NCBI GenBank assembly: GCA_032718475.1
Contig: JAUCBJ010009136.1
Location: 186,001 to 250,000 of the forward strand
Direction of reading: 5' to 3'
From: Nemertoderma westbladi
Taxonomy: Eukaryota > Xenacoelomorpha > Nemertodermatida > Nemertodermatidae
Length of the DNA stretch: 64,000 nucleotides
Under the pieces are notes generated by a model. That model was given only the letters and a program-made list of their open reading frames with translations. It was not told where the DNA came from and did no database searches. Within the stretch, counting starts at the first letter, position 1; the number at the start of each line of letters is the position of its first letter. Position numbers and translations under genes: made by a program. Below, piece by piece: positions 1 through 12,400 of the stretch.

Positions 1-240
1 GTGGGTTGACTGGGCTCGGTGGGTTAATCAGCTGGGTTGATTAGGCTGGGTGGGTTAATCAGCTGGGTTGATTAGGCTCGGTGGGTTAATAAGCTGGGAT
101 GATTAGGCTCGGTGGGTTAATCAGCTGGGTTGATTAGGCTCGGTGGGTTAATCAGCTGGGTTGATTAGGCTCGGTGGGTTAATCAGCTGGGTTGATTAGG
201 CTGGGTGGGTTAATCAGCTGGGTTGATTAGGCTAGGTGGG
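1..240. repeat. 31-bp tandem array, left edge of window
   Basis: About seven to eight copies of a 31-bp unit containing GGGTTAATCAGCTGGGTTGA and GGCTCGGT, with a few substitutions (CTCG/CTGG, TCAG/TAAG). The array enters from the left edge and stops abruptly where Gypsy pol coding sequence starts, so it marks the truncated 5' end of that element. Confidence 0.9.
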
Positions 241-1950
241 AAAAACTTCCCTCCTGGAAGAATACAAGGATGTGTTCGACTGTAAGGGGACATTAAAGCC
301 CATGGTTGGGCCCCCAATGAAAATCGAGCTGGTAGATGGCGCAGTCCCGTTCTGTCTAAACGCGCCGCGTTCCATCCCCATCCCCTACCGCGAAAAGGCG
401 AAGGCGGAAATCGAACAGATGATAAGGAAGGGGGTTATCGAGCGTATTGGGGACAGGCCCGTGGAATGGAGCCATCCCATTGTGGTTACTAATAAACCGG
501 GGAGACCTGGGGAAATTAGAATGACTGTTGACCTCACAAAACTCAATAGCCAGGTCAAGTGAACAATCCACACTGCGCCGCCCCCCAACAGCCTTGTTTT
601 CGACCGCACCCCGGGAGCCAATGTGTTCACCGTTCTCGACGCCAAATCGGGATATTGGCAAATCGAACTCGCGGAAGAATCGCGTGATCTGACGACGTTT
701 ATCACTCCGTGGGGCCGATATCGGTACTGCCGGGCGCCTATGGGCTTCATCAGCTCAGGGGATAGTTTTAACTACCGCGGCGATCTTGCGCTGAACGGGC
801 TGCCCCAGGTAAAGAAAATTGTAGACGATATTCTGGTGGAGGATACAAACATTGACGATCATCACGCGCGTGTTAAACAGGTCCTCGACCATTGCCGTGA
901 CAACGGTATCACGCTAAATCCGGAAAAACTCCAATATGCGCAGCCAAGCGTTCGCTTCGCCGGGTACATATTGAACGGCGAAGGGGTAGCGGTGGACCCA
1001 AACAAAGTCAGAGCTATCAGCCAGTATCCGACCCCGCTAAATATCACAGACTTGCGAAGTTTTATGGGGCTGGTCAACCAGCTGGGGTACTTCTCAAGCG
1101 AGATTTCAACTACGGCATCACCCCTGCGAGACCTACTACGCGTACGTAACGCATTTGTATGGACAAGAAATCACGAAGATGCTTTTAACGCCACTAAGGC
1201 GGCTCTCGTGAGTCCTCCTGTGCTGGCGTCATTCGACGCCAGTTTACCGACTCGCCTCGAGACAGACGCGAGTCGCCTCCACGGTCTCGGGTACGATCTA
1301 CTCCAACGCCATAATGACGACTGGCGACTTGTCGCATGCGGGAGTAGATTCCTAACGGACCCGGAGACGCGTTACGCCACCATCGAGTTGGAGTGCATAG
1401 CGATACAATACGCGATAAAAAAATGCCGTATCTACTTGGCCGGATTACCGACGTTCACCGTCGTGACAGATCACCGACCACTCCTTGCAATTTTTAACTC
1501 GTATAACCTCGACCAAGTCGAGAACAGGAAAATTCAGAAAATGAAAGCGGAATTACAATCCTGTTATACTTTCACCGTCGCCTGGCAGAAGGGGAAGATT
1601 CACCGGATTGCCGATGCGTTGAGCCGGGCTCCCGTAGACCCCGCTCCAGACGACCCCGAGGACGAAACGCCACCCATTGTGGCAGCGATTGCGGCAAAAC
1701 TCCAACATGAGGAAACTTTGCATTCCTCGGAAGTGGTTAATAAACCCGCTCAAAGTGCACCACTCGCGCCGGACTCACACGATGAACTCGTGGAGGAACT
1801 GCGGGCAGCAGCGCGCGAGGATCCGGAGTACCGTGAACTCGTGGAGTGCATACGAACCGGCAACCGTAATGTTCGCACAACGCCGGCAGTGCAGCAACAC
1901 GAGGTCGAAGTATATCGACAGTGTCGATATACTTCGACCTCGTGTTATAC
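236..1950 (+). pseudogene. Gypsy pol fragment: reverse transcriptase and RNase H
   Basis: One frame reads from the repeat junction to about 1950, broken by TGA at 560-562. The first part holds the RT N-terminal region (WSHPIVVTNKPG, RMTVDLTKLN). After the stop come LDAKSGYWQ, FITPWGRYRY, the catalytic box IVDDIL (codons at 818-835) and the thumb-connection region (FAGYIL, LRSFMGLVNQLGYF). The RNase H domain follows (LETDASR, ELECIAIQYA, TDHRPL, IADALSRAP). The catalytic box has Ile before VDD where Tyr or Phe is common; both aspartates are present. There is no natural start codon because the element is 5'-truncated. The reading ends in a palindrome at 1896-1946, after which coding resumes in another frame. 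Confidence 0.85.
1896..1946. repeat. Perfect 25-bp inverted repeat inside Gypsy pol
   Basis: Bases 1896-1920 are the exact reverse complement of 1922-1946, separated by a single G at 1921. The palindrome falls at the RNase H-integrase junction and coincides with the change of reading frame. A template-switch or hairpin-repair event in this copy explains it better than a functional site. Confidence 0.9.
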
Positions 1951-3104
1951 GGCGATAGGCTGGTGATACCCACCGCCAGTCGAGATGAGATCCTGCGGAA
2001 ACTCCACGCTCCCCATCTCGGAATTACCCGAACTAAACAGCGGGCTCGTACTACAGTCTACTGGCCCGGAATCAATGCGGACATCGAAGCGCCGTGGGCC
2101 AGTGCGACGCGTGCCAAGGGCACCTGCCCAGTCTTCCCAAGGAGACCCTGATGGCAGATGCCACCCCCACGCGTCCCTTTGAGTCAGCTTCCTCAGATCT
2201 ATTCACCCTCGCGGGTAAACATTTTATTGTATACGCCGACAGACTGTCTGGCTACCCCGTCGTACTAGAGTGGCGGAATGACCCCACTGCACAGCAGTGC
2301 GTCGACGCCATACGGCGTTTCTTTGTAGACCTCGGGGTCCCCAACGTTTTGCGTACGGACGGCGGCCCACAATATGCTGCCGACGTATTCCAGCGCTTCC
2401 TCAAAGCGTGGGGTGTGCGCTGGGAGGCGAGCACGCCACACTTCCCTAGCAGCAATGGCCATGCGGAGGCCAGCGTCAAACAGATCAAAACGCTGCTTAG
2501 GAAGGTGCAACACCCTGACATACGCTCTGAAGAGTTCCAACGCGGGCTGTTGGAACTGAGAAACACACCACGCGCGAACGGGCGATCGCCCAATGAAACG
2601 GTGTTTGGACGATGTCTGCGAACTACAATCCCCGCCCACCACAACCATTATAAACAACAGTGGCAAGCGGAAGTGGACACGGCGGATAAACACGCGGAAA
2701 CACAGCGCGGTAGGGCCGTGGAGTTCTATAACCGGTCCTCACATGACCTCCCGCCCATTGCCATAGGCGACACGATCCGCATACAGGACCCCCGGTCCAA
2801 AAGGTGGACGCGCATAGGACTGGTAGTGGAGGCTGGCCGGCGACGCGACTATCGCGTGAAACTCAATTCTGGCCGGACATGGTGGTGAAACCGCCGCTTC
2901 ATCCGACGATATCACTCCACACCACCAGGGGGCGCTTCAGAACCTCCAACCAAACCATCACAATCAGATGAACCGGACATACCAAACAATTTCGAAACTG
3001 AAAGTAAATCGGCCCGCAGGAAGGCCTATCCCATGCGTCCCAGTACACCGGCCCAGCGTAAGACAGTGCATTGGAACATCAACGACCAAAACGCCACGCC
3101 ATAA
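1921..3104 (+). pseudogene. Gypsy pol fragment: integrase
   Basis: The first zinc-binding half (LHAPHLGITRTKQRARTTVY, WPGINADIE) is in one frame. The second half (CDAC at about 2103) and the core are in another, so a frame change lies near 2085-2094. The core has the catalytic Asp codon at 2196 (ASSDLF), Asp at 2358 (RTDGGPQY) and Glu at 2466 (GHAEASVK). This is D-x53-D-x35-E, the usual retroviral integrase spacing. The C-terminal region continues to an in-frame TGA at 2886-2888, then stays open as a Pro/Ser-rich tail to TAA at 3102-3104. It is a pseudogene by frame break and stop codon. Confidence 0.85.
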
Positions 3105-3116
3105 TGCGTTTCGATC

Positions 3117-3132
3117 GCAGAGGAAAAGGGGG
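3117..3132 (+). other. Candidate polypurine tract of the Gypsy element
   Basis: A purine-rich run (AGAGGAAAAGGGGG) lies 13 bp after the pol tail and directly precedes TGTGGTATCC, which looks like the 5' end of an LTR. In LTR elements this tract primes plus-strand DNA synthesis. No second LTR is in the window to confirm the boundary. Confidence 0.5.
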
Positions 3133-3420
3133 TGTGGTATCCGGCTTTTGACTGAGGCCTCAATAACTGGGGTATATGGCCGCCTACCCGAATGACCTGT
3201 AATAATATACTGCTGTACTGCTTGTGTGTGGCAGCAGCTTCAGAGTCTGTATAATACTGTACACCGCAGCACCGGTACATTGGTACTAAACGGCCGCTGC
3301 GGCCCTTACATAATGGTGGTGGTCCTGGAATATTAATTGTTATTCTATTATATACATACATCTTTATATTGCTTAATATAATGCAGTAAGGAAGGACGAA
3401 TGCGATATCAAACCTTTCAC
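3133..3420 (+). repeat. Probable partial or complete 3' LTR of the Gypsy copy
   Basis: This non-coding stretch begins TGTGG immediately after the purine tract and runs into the 22-bp satellite. A CA near 3420 could be its right end. There is no second copy to align, so its identity as an LTR and its right limit are inferred from position. Confidence 0.35.
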
Positions 3421-6400
3421 ACCATTCTGCTCCGTCCCCTATACGTTCTGCTCCGTTCCCCTATACGTTCTGATCCGTCCCCTATACGTTCTGCTCCGCC
3501 CCCTATACGTTCTGCTCCGTTCCCCTATACGTTCTGGTCCGTTCCCCTATACGTTCTGCTCCGTCCCCTATACGTTCTGCTCCGTCCCCTATACGTTCTG
3601 CTCCGTCCCCTATACGTTCTGCTCCGTTCCCCTATACGTTCTACTCCGTTCCCCTATACGTTCTGCTCCGTCCCCTATACGTTCTGCTCCGTTCCCCTAT
3701 ACGTTCTGCTCCGTCCCCTATACGTTCTGCTCCGTCCCCTATACGTTCTGCTCCATTCCCCTATACGTTCTGCTCCGTCCCCTATACGTTCTGCTCCGTT
3801 CCCCTATACGTTCTGCTCCGTTCCCCTATACTTTCTGCTCCGTTCCCCTATACGCTCTGCTCCGTCCCCCTATACGTTCTGCTCCGTTCCCCTATATGCT
3901 CTGCTCCGTTCCCCTATACGTTCTACTCCGTTCCCTATACGTTCTGCTCCGTCCCCTATACGTTCTGCTCCGTTTCCCTATACGTTCTGCTTTGTTCCCC
4001 TATACGTTCTGCTCCGTCCCCTATACGTTATACTCCGTTCCCCTATACGTTCTACTCCGTTCCCCTATACGTTCTGCCCCGTCCCCTATACGTTCTACTC
4101 CGTTCCCCTATACGTTCTACTCCGTTCCCCTATACGTTCTGCCCCGTCCCCTATACGTTCTGCTCCGTCCCCTATACATTCTGCTCCGTTTCCCTATACG
4201 TTCTGCTTTGTTCCCCTATACGTTCTGCTCCGTCCCCTATACGTTCTGCTCCGTCCCCTATACGTTCTGGTCCGTTCCCCTATATGCTCTGCTCCGTTCC
4301 CCTATACGTTCTACTCCGTTCCCCTATACGTTCTACTCCGTTCCCCTATACGTTCTGCCCCGTCCCCTATACGTTATGCTCCGTTCCCCTATACGTTCTA
4401 CTCCGTTCCCCTATACGTTCTGCCCCGTCCCCTATACGTTCTGCCCCGTCCCCTATACGTTCTGCTCCGTCCCCTATACGTTCTACTCCGTTCCCCTATA
4501 CGTTCTACTCCGTTCCCCTATACGTTCTGCCCCGTCCCCTATACGTTCTGCTCCATTCCCCTATACGTTCTGCTCCGTCCCCTATACGTTCTGCCCCGTC
4601 CCCTATACGTTCTGCTCCGTCCCCTATACGTTCTGCTCCGTTCCCCTATATGCTCTGCTCCGTTCCCCTATACGTTCTACTCCGTTCCCCTATACGTTCT
4701 ACTCCGTTCCCCTATACGTTCTGCCCCGTCCCCTATACGTTATGCTCCGTCCCCTATACGTTCTGCTCCGTCCCCTATACGTTCTGCTCCGTTCCCCTAT
4801 ACGTTCTGCTCCGTTCCCCTATACGTTCTGCTCCGTTCCCCTATACGTTCTGCTCCGTCCCCTATACGTTCTACTCCGTTCCCCTATACGTTCTGCTCCA
4901 TTTCCCTATACGTTCTGCTCCGTCCCCTATACGTTCTGCTCCGTCCCCTATACGTTCTGCTTTGTTCCCCTATACGTTCTGCTCCGTCCCCTATACGTTC
5001 TGCTCCGTTCCCCTATACGTTCTGCTCCGTTTCCCTATACGTTCTGCTTTGTTCCCCTATACGTTCTGCTTTGTTCCCCTATACGTTCTGCCCCGTCCCC
5101 TATACGTTCTGCTCCGTCCCCTATACGTTCTGCTCCATTCCCCTATACGTTCTGCTCCGTCCCCTATACGTTCTGCCCCGTCCCCTATACGTTCTGCTCC
5201 GTCCCCTATACGTTCTGCCCCGTCCCCTATACGTTCTGCTCCGTCCCCTATACGTTCTGCTCCGTTCCCCTATACGTTCTGCTCCGTTCCCCTATACGTT
5301 CTGCTCCGTTCCCCTATACGTTCTGCTCCGTCCCCTATACGTTCTACTCCGTTCCCCTATACGTTCTGCTCCATTTCCCTATACGTTCTGCTCCGTCCCC
5401 TATACGTTCTGCTCCGTCCCCTATACGTTCTGCTCCGTTCCCCTATACGTTCTACTCCGTTCCCCTATACGTTCTGCCCCGTCCCCTATACGTTCTGCCC
5501 CGTCCCCTATACGTTCTGCTCCGTCCCCTATACGTTCTACTCCGTTCCCCTATACGTTCTACTCCGTTCTCCTATACGTTCTGCCCCGTCCCCTATACGT
5601 TCTGCTCCGTCCCGTATACGTTCTGCTCCGTTTCCCTATACGTTCTGCTTTGTTCCCCTATACGTTCTGCTCCGTCCCCTATACGTTCTTCTCCGTTCCC
5701 CTATACGTTCTACTCCGTTCCCCTATACGTTCTGCCCCGTCCCCTATACGTTCTACTCCGTTCCCCTATACGTTCTACTCCGTTCCCCTATACGTTCTGC
5801 CCCGTCCCCTATACGTTCTGCTCCGTCCCCTATACGTTCTGCTCCGTTTCCCTATACGTTCTGCTTTGTTCCCCTATACGTTCTGCTCCGTCCCCTATAC
5901 GTTCTGCTCCGTCCCCTATACGTTCTGGTCCGTTCCCCTATATGCTCTGCTCCGTTTCCCTATACGTTCTGCTTTGTTCCCCTATACGTTCTGCTCCGTC
6001 CCCTATACGTTCTGCTCCGTCCCCTATACGTTCTGGTCCGTTCCCCTATATGCTCTGCTCCGTTCCCCTATACGTTCTACTCCGTTCCCCTATACGTTCT
6101 GCCCCGTCCCCTATACGTTCTGCTCCGTCCCCTATACGTTCTACTCCGTTCCCCTATACGTTCTACTCCGTTCCCATATACGTTCTGCCCCGTCCCCTAT
6201 ACGTTCTGCTCCGTCCCCTATACGTTCTGCTCCGTTCCCCTATACGTTCTGCTCCGTCCCCTATACGTTCTGCCCCGTCCCCTATACGTTCTGCTCCGTC
6301 CCCTATACGTTCTGCTCTGTTCCCCTATATGCTCTGCTCCGTTCCCCTATACGTTCTACTCCGTTCCCCTATACGTTCTACTCCGTTCCCCTATACGTTC

Positions 6401-9400
6401 TGCCCCGTCCCCTATACGTTATGCTCCGTCCCCTATATGTTCTGCTCCGTCCCCTATACGTTCTGCTCCGTTCCCCTATACGTTCTGCTCCGTTCCCCTA
6501 TACGTTCTGCTCCGTTCCCCTATACGTTCTGCTCCGTCCCCTATACGTTCTACTCCGTTCCCCTATACGTTCTGCTCCATTTCCCTATACGTTCTGCTCC
6601 GTCCCCTATACGTTCTGCTCCGTCCCCTATACGTTCTGCTTTGTTCCCCTATACGTTCTGCTCCGTCCCCTATACGTTCTGCTCCGTTCCCCTATACGTT
6701 CTGCTCCGTTTCCCTATACGTTCTGCTTTGTTCCCCTATACGTTCTGCTTTGTTCCCCTATACGTTCTGCCCCGTCCCCTATACGTTCTGCTCCGTCCCC
6801 TATACGTTCTGCTCCATTCCCCTATACGTTCTGCTCCGTCCCCTATACGTTCTGCCCCATCCCCTATACGTTCTGCTCCGTCCCCTATACGTTCTGCCCC
6901 GTCCCCTATACGTTCTGCTCCGTCCCCTATACGTTCTGCTCCGTTCCCCTATACGTTCTGCTCCGTTCCCCTATACGTTCTGCTCCGTTCCCCTATACGT
7001 TCTACTCCGTTCCCCTATACGTTCTGCTCCATTTCCCTATACGTTCTGCTCCGTCCCCTATACGTTCTGCTCCGTCCCCTATACGTTCTGCCCCGTCCCC
7101 TATACGTTCTGCTCCGTCCCCTATACGTTCTACTCCGTTCCCCTATACGTTCTACTCCGTTCCCCTATACGTTCTGCCCCGTCCCCTATACGTTCTGCTC
7201 CATTCCCCTATACGTTCTGCTCCGTCCCCTATACGTTCTGCCCCGTCCCCTATACGTTCTGCTCCGTCCCCTATACGTTCTGCTCCGTCCCCTATACGTT
7301 CTACTCCGTTCCCCTATACGTTCTGCTCCGTTCCCCTATACGTTCTGCTCCGTTCCCCTATACGTTCTGCTCCGTCCCCTATACGTTCTACTCCGTTCCC
7401 CTATACGTTCTGCTCCATTTCCCTATACGTTCTGCTCCGTCCCCTATACGTTCTGCTTTGTTCCCCTATACGTTCTGCTCCGTCCCCTATACGTTCTGCT
7501 CCGTTCCCCTATACGTTCTGCTTTGTTCCCCTATACGTTCTGTTTTGTTCCCCTATACGTTTTGCCCCGTCCCCTATACGTTCTGCTCCGTCCCCTATAC
7601 GTTCTGCTCCGTTCCCCTATACGTTCTGCTCCGTTCCCCTATACGTTCTGCTCCGTTCCCCTATACGTTCTGCTCCGTTCCCCTATACGTTCTGCTCCGT
7701 TTCCCTATACGTTCTGCTTTGTTCCCCTATACGTTCTGCTCCGTCCCCTATACGTTCTGCTCCGTCCCCTATACGTTCTGCTCCGTTCCCCTATACGTTC
7801 TGCTCCGTTCCCCTATACGTTCTGCTCCGTCCCCTATACGTTCTGCTCCGTTCCCCTATACGTTCTACTCCGTTCCCCTATACGTTCTGCCCCGTCCCCT
7901 ATACGTTCTGCCCCGTCCCCTATACGTTCTGCTCCGTCCCCTATACGTTCTACTCCGTTCCCATATACGTTCTACTCCGTTCCCCTATACGTTCTGCCCC
8001 GTCCCCTATACGTTCTGCTCCGTCCCGTATACGTTCTGCTCCGTTTCCCTATACGTTCTGCTTTGTTCCCCTATACGTTCTGCTCCGTCCCCTATACGTT
8101 CTTCTCCGTTCCCCTATACGTTCTACTCCGTTCCCCTATACGTTCTGCCCCGTCCCCTATACGTTCTACTCCGTTCCCCTATACGTTCTACTCCGTTCCC
8201 CTATACGTTCTGCCCCGTCCCCTATACGTTCTGCTCCGTCCCCTATACGTTCTGCTCCATTCCCCTATACGTTCTGCTCCGTCCCCTATACGTTCTGCCC
8301 CGTCCCCTATACGTTCTGCTCCGTCCCCTATACGTTCTGCTCCGTTCCCCTATACGTTCTGCTCCGTTCCCCTATACGTTCTGCTCCGTTCCCCTATATG
8401 CTCTGCTCCGTTCCCCTATACGTTCTACTCCGTTCCCCTATACGTTCTGCCCCGTCCCCTATACGTTCTACTCCGTTCCCCTATACGTTCTGCCCCGTCC
8501 CCTATACGTTATGCTCCGTCCCCTATATGTTCTGCTCCGTCCCCTATACGTTCTGCTCCGTTCCCCTATACGTTCTGCCCCGTCCCCTATACGTTCTGCT
8601 CCGTTCCCCTATACGTTCTGCTCCGTCCCCTATACGTTCTGCTCCGTTCCCCTATACGTTCTGCTCCGTCCCCTATACGTTCTACTCCGTTCCCCTATAC
8701 GTTCTGCCCCGTCCCCTATACGTTCTGCTCCGTTCCCCTATACGTTCTGCTCCGTCCCCTATACGTTCTGCTCCGTTCCCCTATACGTTCTGCTCCGTCC
8801 CCTATACGTTCTACTCCGTTCCCCTATACGTTCTGCCCCGTCCCCTATACGTTATGCTCCGTCCCCTATATGTTCTGCTCCGTCCCCTATACGTTCTGCT
8901 CCGTTCCCCTATACGTTCTGCTCCGTTCCCCTATACGTTCTGCTCCGTTCCCCTATACGTTCTGCTCCGTCCCCTATACGTTCTACTCCGTTCCCCTATA
9001 CGTTCTGCTCCATTTCCCTATACGTTCTGCTCCGTCCCCTATACGTTCTGCTCCGTCCCCTATACGTTCTGCTCCGTTCCCCTATACGTTCTGCTCCGTT
9101 TCCCTATACGTTCTGCTTTGTTCCCCTATACGTTCTGCTTTGTTCCCCTATACATTCTGCCCCGTCCCCTATACGTTCTGCTCCGTCCCCTATACGTTCT
9201 GCTCCATTCCCCTATACGTTCTGCTCCGTCCCCTATACGTTCTGCTCCGTCCCCTATACGTTCTGCTCCATTCCCCTATACGTTCTGCTCCGTTTCCCTA
9301 TACGTTCTGCTTTGTTCCCCTATACGTTCTGCTTTGTTCCCCTATACGTTCTGCCCCGTCCCCTATACGTTCTGCTCCGTCCCCTATACGTTCTGCTCCA

Positions 9401-12400
9401 TTCCCCTATACGTTCTGCTCCGTCCCCTATACGTTCTGTCCCGTCCCCTATACGTTCTGCTCCGTCCCCTATACGTTCTGCCCCGTCCCCTATACGTTCT
9501 GCTCCGTCCCCTATACGTTCTGCTCCGTTCCCCTATACGTTCTGCTCCGTTCCCCTATACGTTCTGCTCCGTTCCCCTATACGTTCTGCTCCGTCCCCTA
9601 TACGTTCTACTCCGTTCCCCTATACGTTCTGCTCCATTTCCCTATACGTTCTGCTCCGTCCCCTATACGTTCTGCTCCGTCCCCTATACGTTCTGCTCCG
9701 TTCCCCTATACGTTCTACTCCGTTCCCCTATACGTTCTGCCCCGTCCCCTATACGTTCTGCCCCGTCCCCTATACGTTCTGCTCCGTCCCCTATACGTTC
9801 TACTCCGTTCCCCTATACGTTCTACTCCGTTCCCCTATACGTTCTGCCCCGTCCCCTATACGTTCTGCTCCGTCCCCTATACGTTCTGCTCCGTTCCCCT
9901 ATACGTTCTGCTTTGTTCCCCTATACGTTTTGCCCCGTCCCCTATACGTTCTGCTCCGTCCCCTATACGTTCTGCTCCGTTCCCCTATACGTTCTGCTCC
10001 GTTCCCCTATACGTTCTGCTCCGTTCCCCTATACGTTCTGCTCCGTTCCCCTATACGTTCTGCTCCGTTTCCCTATACGTTCTGCTTTGTTCCCCTATAC
10101 GTTCTGCTCCGTCCCCTATACGTTCTGCTCCGTCCCCTATACGTTCTGCTCCGTTCCCCTATACGTTCTGCTCCGTTCCCCTATACGTTCTGCTCCGTTT
10201 CCCTATACGTTCTGCTTCGTTTCCCTATACGTTCTGCTTTGTTCCCCTATACGTTCTGCTCCGTCCCCTATACGTTCTGCTCCGTCCCCTATACGTTCTG
10301 CTCCGTTCCCCTATACGTTCTGCTCCGTTTCCCTATATGCTCTGCTCCGTCCCATATACGTTCTGCTCCGTCCCCTATACGTTCTGCTCCGTCCCCTATA
10401 CGTTCTGCTCCGCTCCCCTATACGTTCTGCTCCGTCCCCTATACGTTCTGCTCCGTTCCCCTATACGTTCTGCTCCGTCCCCTATACGTTCTGCTCCGTT
10501 CCCCTATACGTTCTGCTCCGTCCCCTATACGTTCTGCTCCGTTCCCCTATACGTTCTGCTTTGTTCCCCTATACGTTCTGCTCCGTCCCCTATACGTTCT
10601 GCTTTGTTCCCCTATACGTTCTGCTCCGTCCCCTATACGTTCTGCTCCGTTCCCCTATACGTTCTGCTCCGTCCCCTATACGTTCTGCTCCATTTCCCTA
10701 TACGTTCTGCTCCGTTTCCCTATACGTTCTGCTCCGTTTCCCTATACGTTCTGCTTTGTTCCCCTATACGTTCTGCTCCGTCCCCTATACGTTCTGCTCC
10801 GTTCCCCTATACGTTCTGCTCCGTTTCCCTATACGTTCTGCTTTGTTCCCCTATACGTTCTGCTCCGTCCCCTATACGTTCTGCTCCGTCCCCTATACGT
10901 TCTGGTCCGTTCCCCTATATGCTCTGCTCCGTTCCCCTATACGTTCTACTCCGTTCCCCTATACGTTCTACTCCGTTCCCCTATACGTTCTGCCCCGTCC
11001 CCTATACGTTCTGCTCCGTCCCCTATACGTTCTACTCCGTTCCCCTATACGTTCTACTCCGTTCCCCTATACGTTCTGCCCCGTCCCCTATACGTTCTGC
11101 TCCGTCCCCTATACGTTCTGCTCCGTCCCCTATACGTTCTACTCCGTTCCCCTATACGTTCTACTCCGTTCCCCTATACGTTCTGCCCCGTCCCCTATAC
11201 GTTCTGCTCCGTCCCCTATACGTTCTGCTCCGTCCCCTATACGTTCTACTCCGTTCCCCTATACGTTCTACTCCGTTCCCCTATACGTTCTGCCCCGTCC
11301 CCTATACGTTCTGCTCCGTTCCCCTATACGTTCTGCTCCGTTCCCCTATACGTTCTGCTCCGTTCCCCTATACGTTCTACTCCGTTCCCCTATACGTTCT
11401 ACTCCGTTCCCCTATACGTTCTGCCCCGTCCCCTATACGTTCTACTCCGTTCCCCTATACGTTCTGCCCCGTCCCCTATATGTTCTGCTCCGTCCCCTAT
11501 ACGTTCTGCTCCGTTCCCCTATATGCTCTGCTCCGTTCCCCTATACGTTCTGCTCCGTTCCCCTATACGTTCTGCTCCGTTTCCCTATACGTTCTGCTTT
11601 GTTCCCCTATACGTTCTGCTCCGTCCCCTATACGTTCTGCTCCGTCCCCTATACGTTCTGGTCAGTTCCCCTATATGCTCTGCTCCGTTCCCCTATACGT
11701 TCTACTCCGTTCCCCTATACGTTCTACTCCGTTCCCCTATACGTTCTGCCCCGTCCCCTATACGTTCTGCTCCGTCCCCTATACGTTCTGCTCCGTTCCC
11801 CTATATGCTCTGCTCCGTTCCCCTATACGTTCTGCTTTGTTCCCCTATACGTTCTGCTCCGTCCCCTATACGTTCTGCTTTGTTCCCCTATACGTTCTGC
11901 TCCGTCCCCTATACGTTCTGCTCCGTCCCCTATACGTTCTGGTCCGTTCCCCTATATGCTCTGCTCCGTTCCCCTATACGTTCTATTCCGTTCCCCTATA
12001 CGTTCTACTCCGTTCCCCTATATGCTCTGCTCCGTTCCCCTATACGTTCTACTCCGTTCCCCTATACGTTCTACTCCGTTCCCCTATACGTTCTGCCCCG
12101 TCCCCTATACGTTCTGCTCCGTCCCCTATACGTTCTACTCCGTTCCCCTATACGTTCTACTCCGTTCCCCTATACGTTCTACTCCGTTCCCCTATACGTT
12201 CTGTACCGTCCCCTATACGTTCTGCTCCGTCCCCTATACGTTCTGCTCCGTTTCCCTATACGTTCTGCTTTGTTCCCCTATACGTTCTGCTCCGTCCCCT
12301 ATACGTTCTGCTCCGTCCCCTATACGTTCTGGTCCGTTCCCCTATATGCTCTGCTCCGTTCCCATATACGTTCTACTCCGTTCCCCTATACGTTCTACTC

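Larger units (their letters stand above)
236..3420 (+). mobile_element. Truncated, decayed Gypsy (Ty3-type) LTR retrotransposon
   Basis: Reverse transcriptase, RNase H and integrase are found in that order, the Ty3/Gypsy arrangement, spread over three reading frames. Gag, protease and 5' LTR are missing; the left end is fused to a 31-bp array. In-frame TGA codons lie at 560-562 and 2886-2888, and there are frame changes near 1921 and near 2090. A purine-rich tract followed by TGTGG at 3133 suggests the start of a 3' LTR, with the right end lying before the 22-bp satellite. The copy is not capable of autonomous movement. Its right limit is an inference. Confidence 0.85.
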
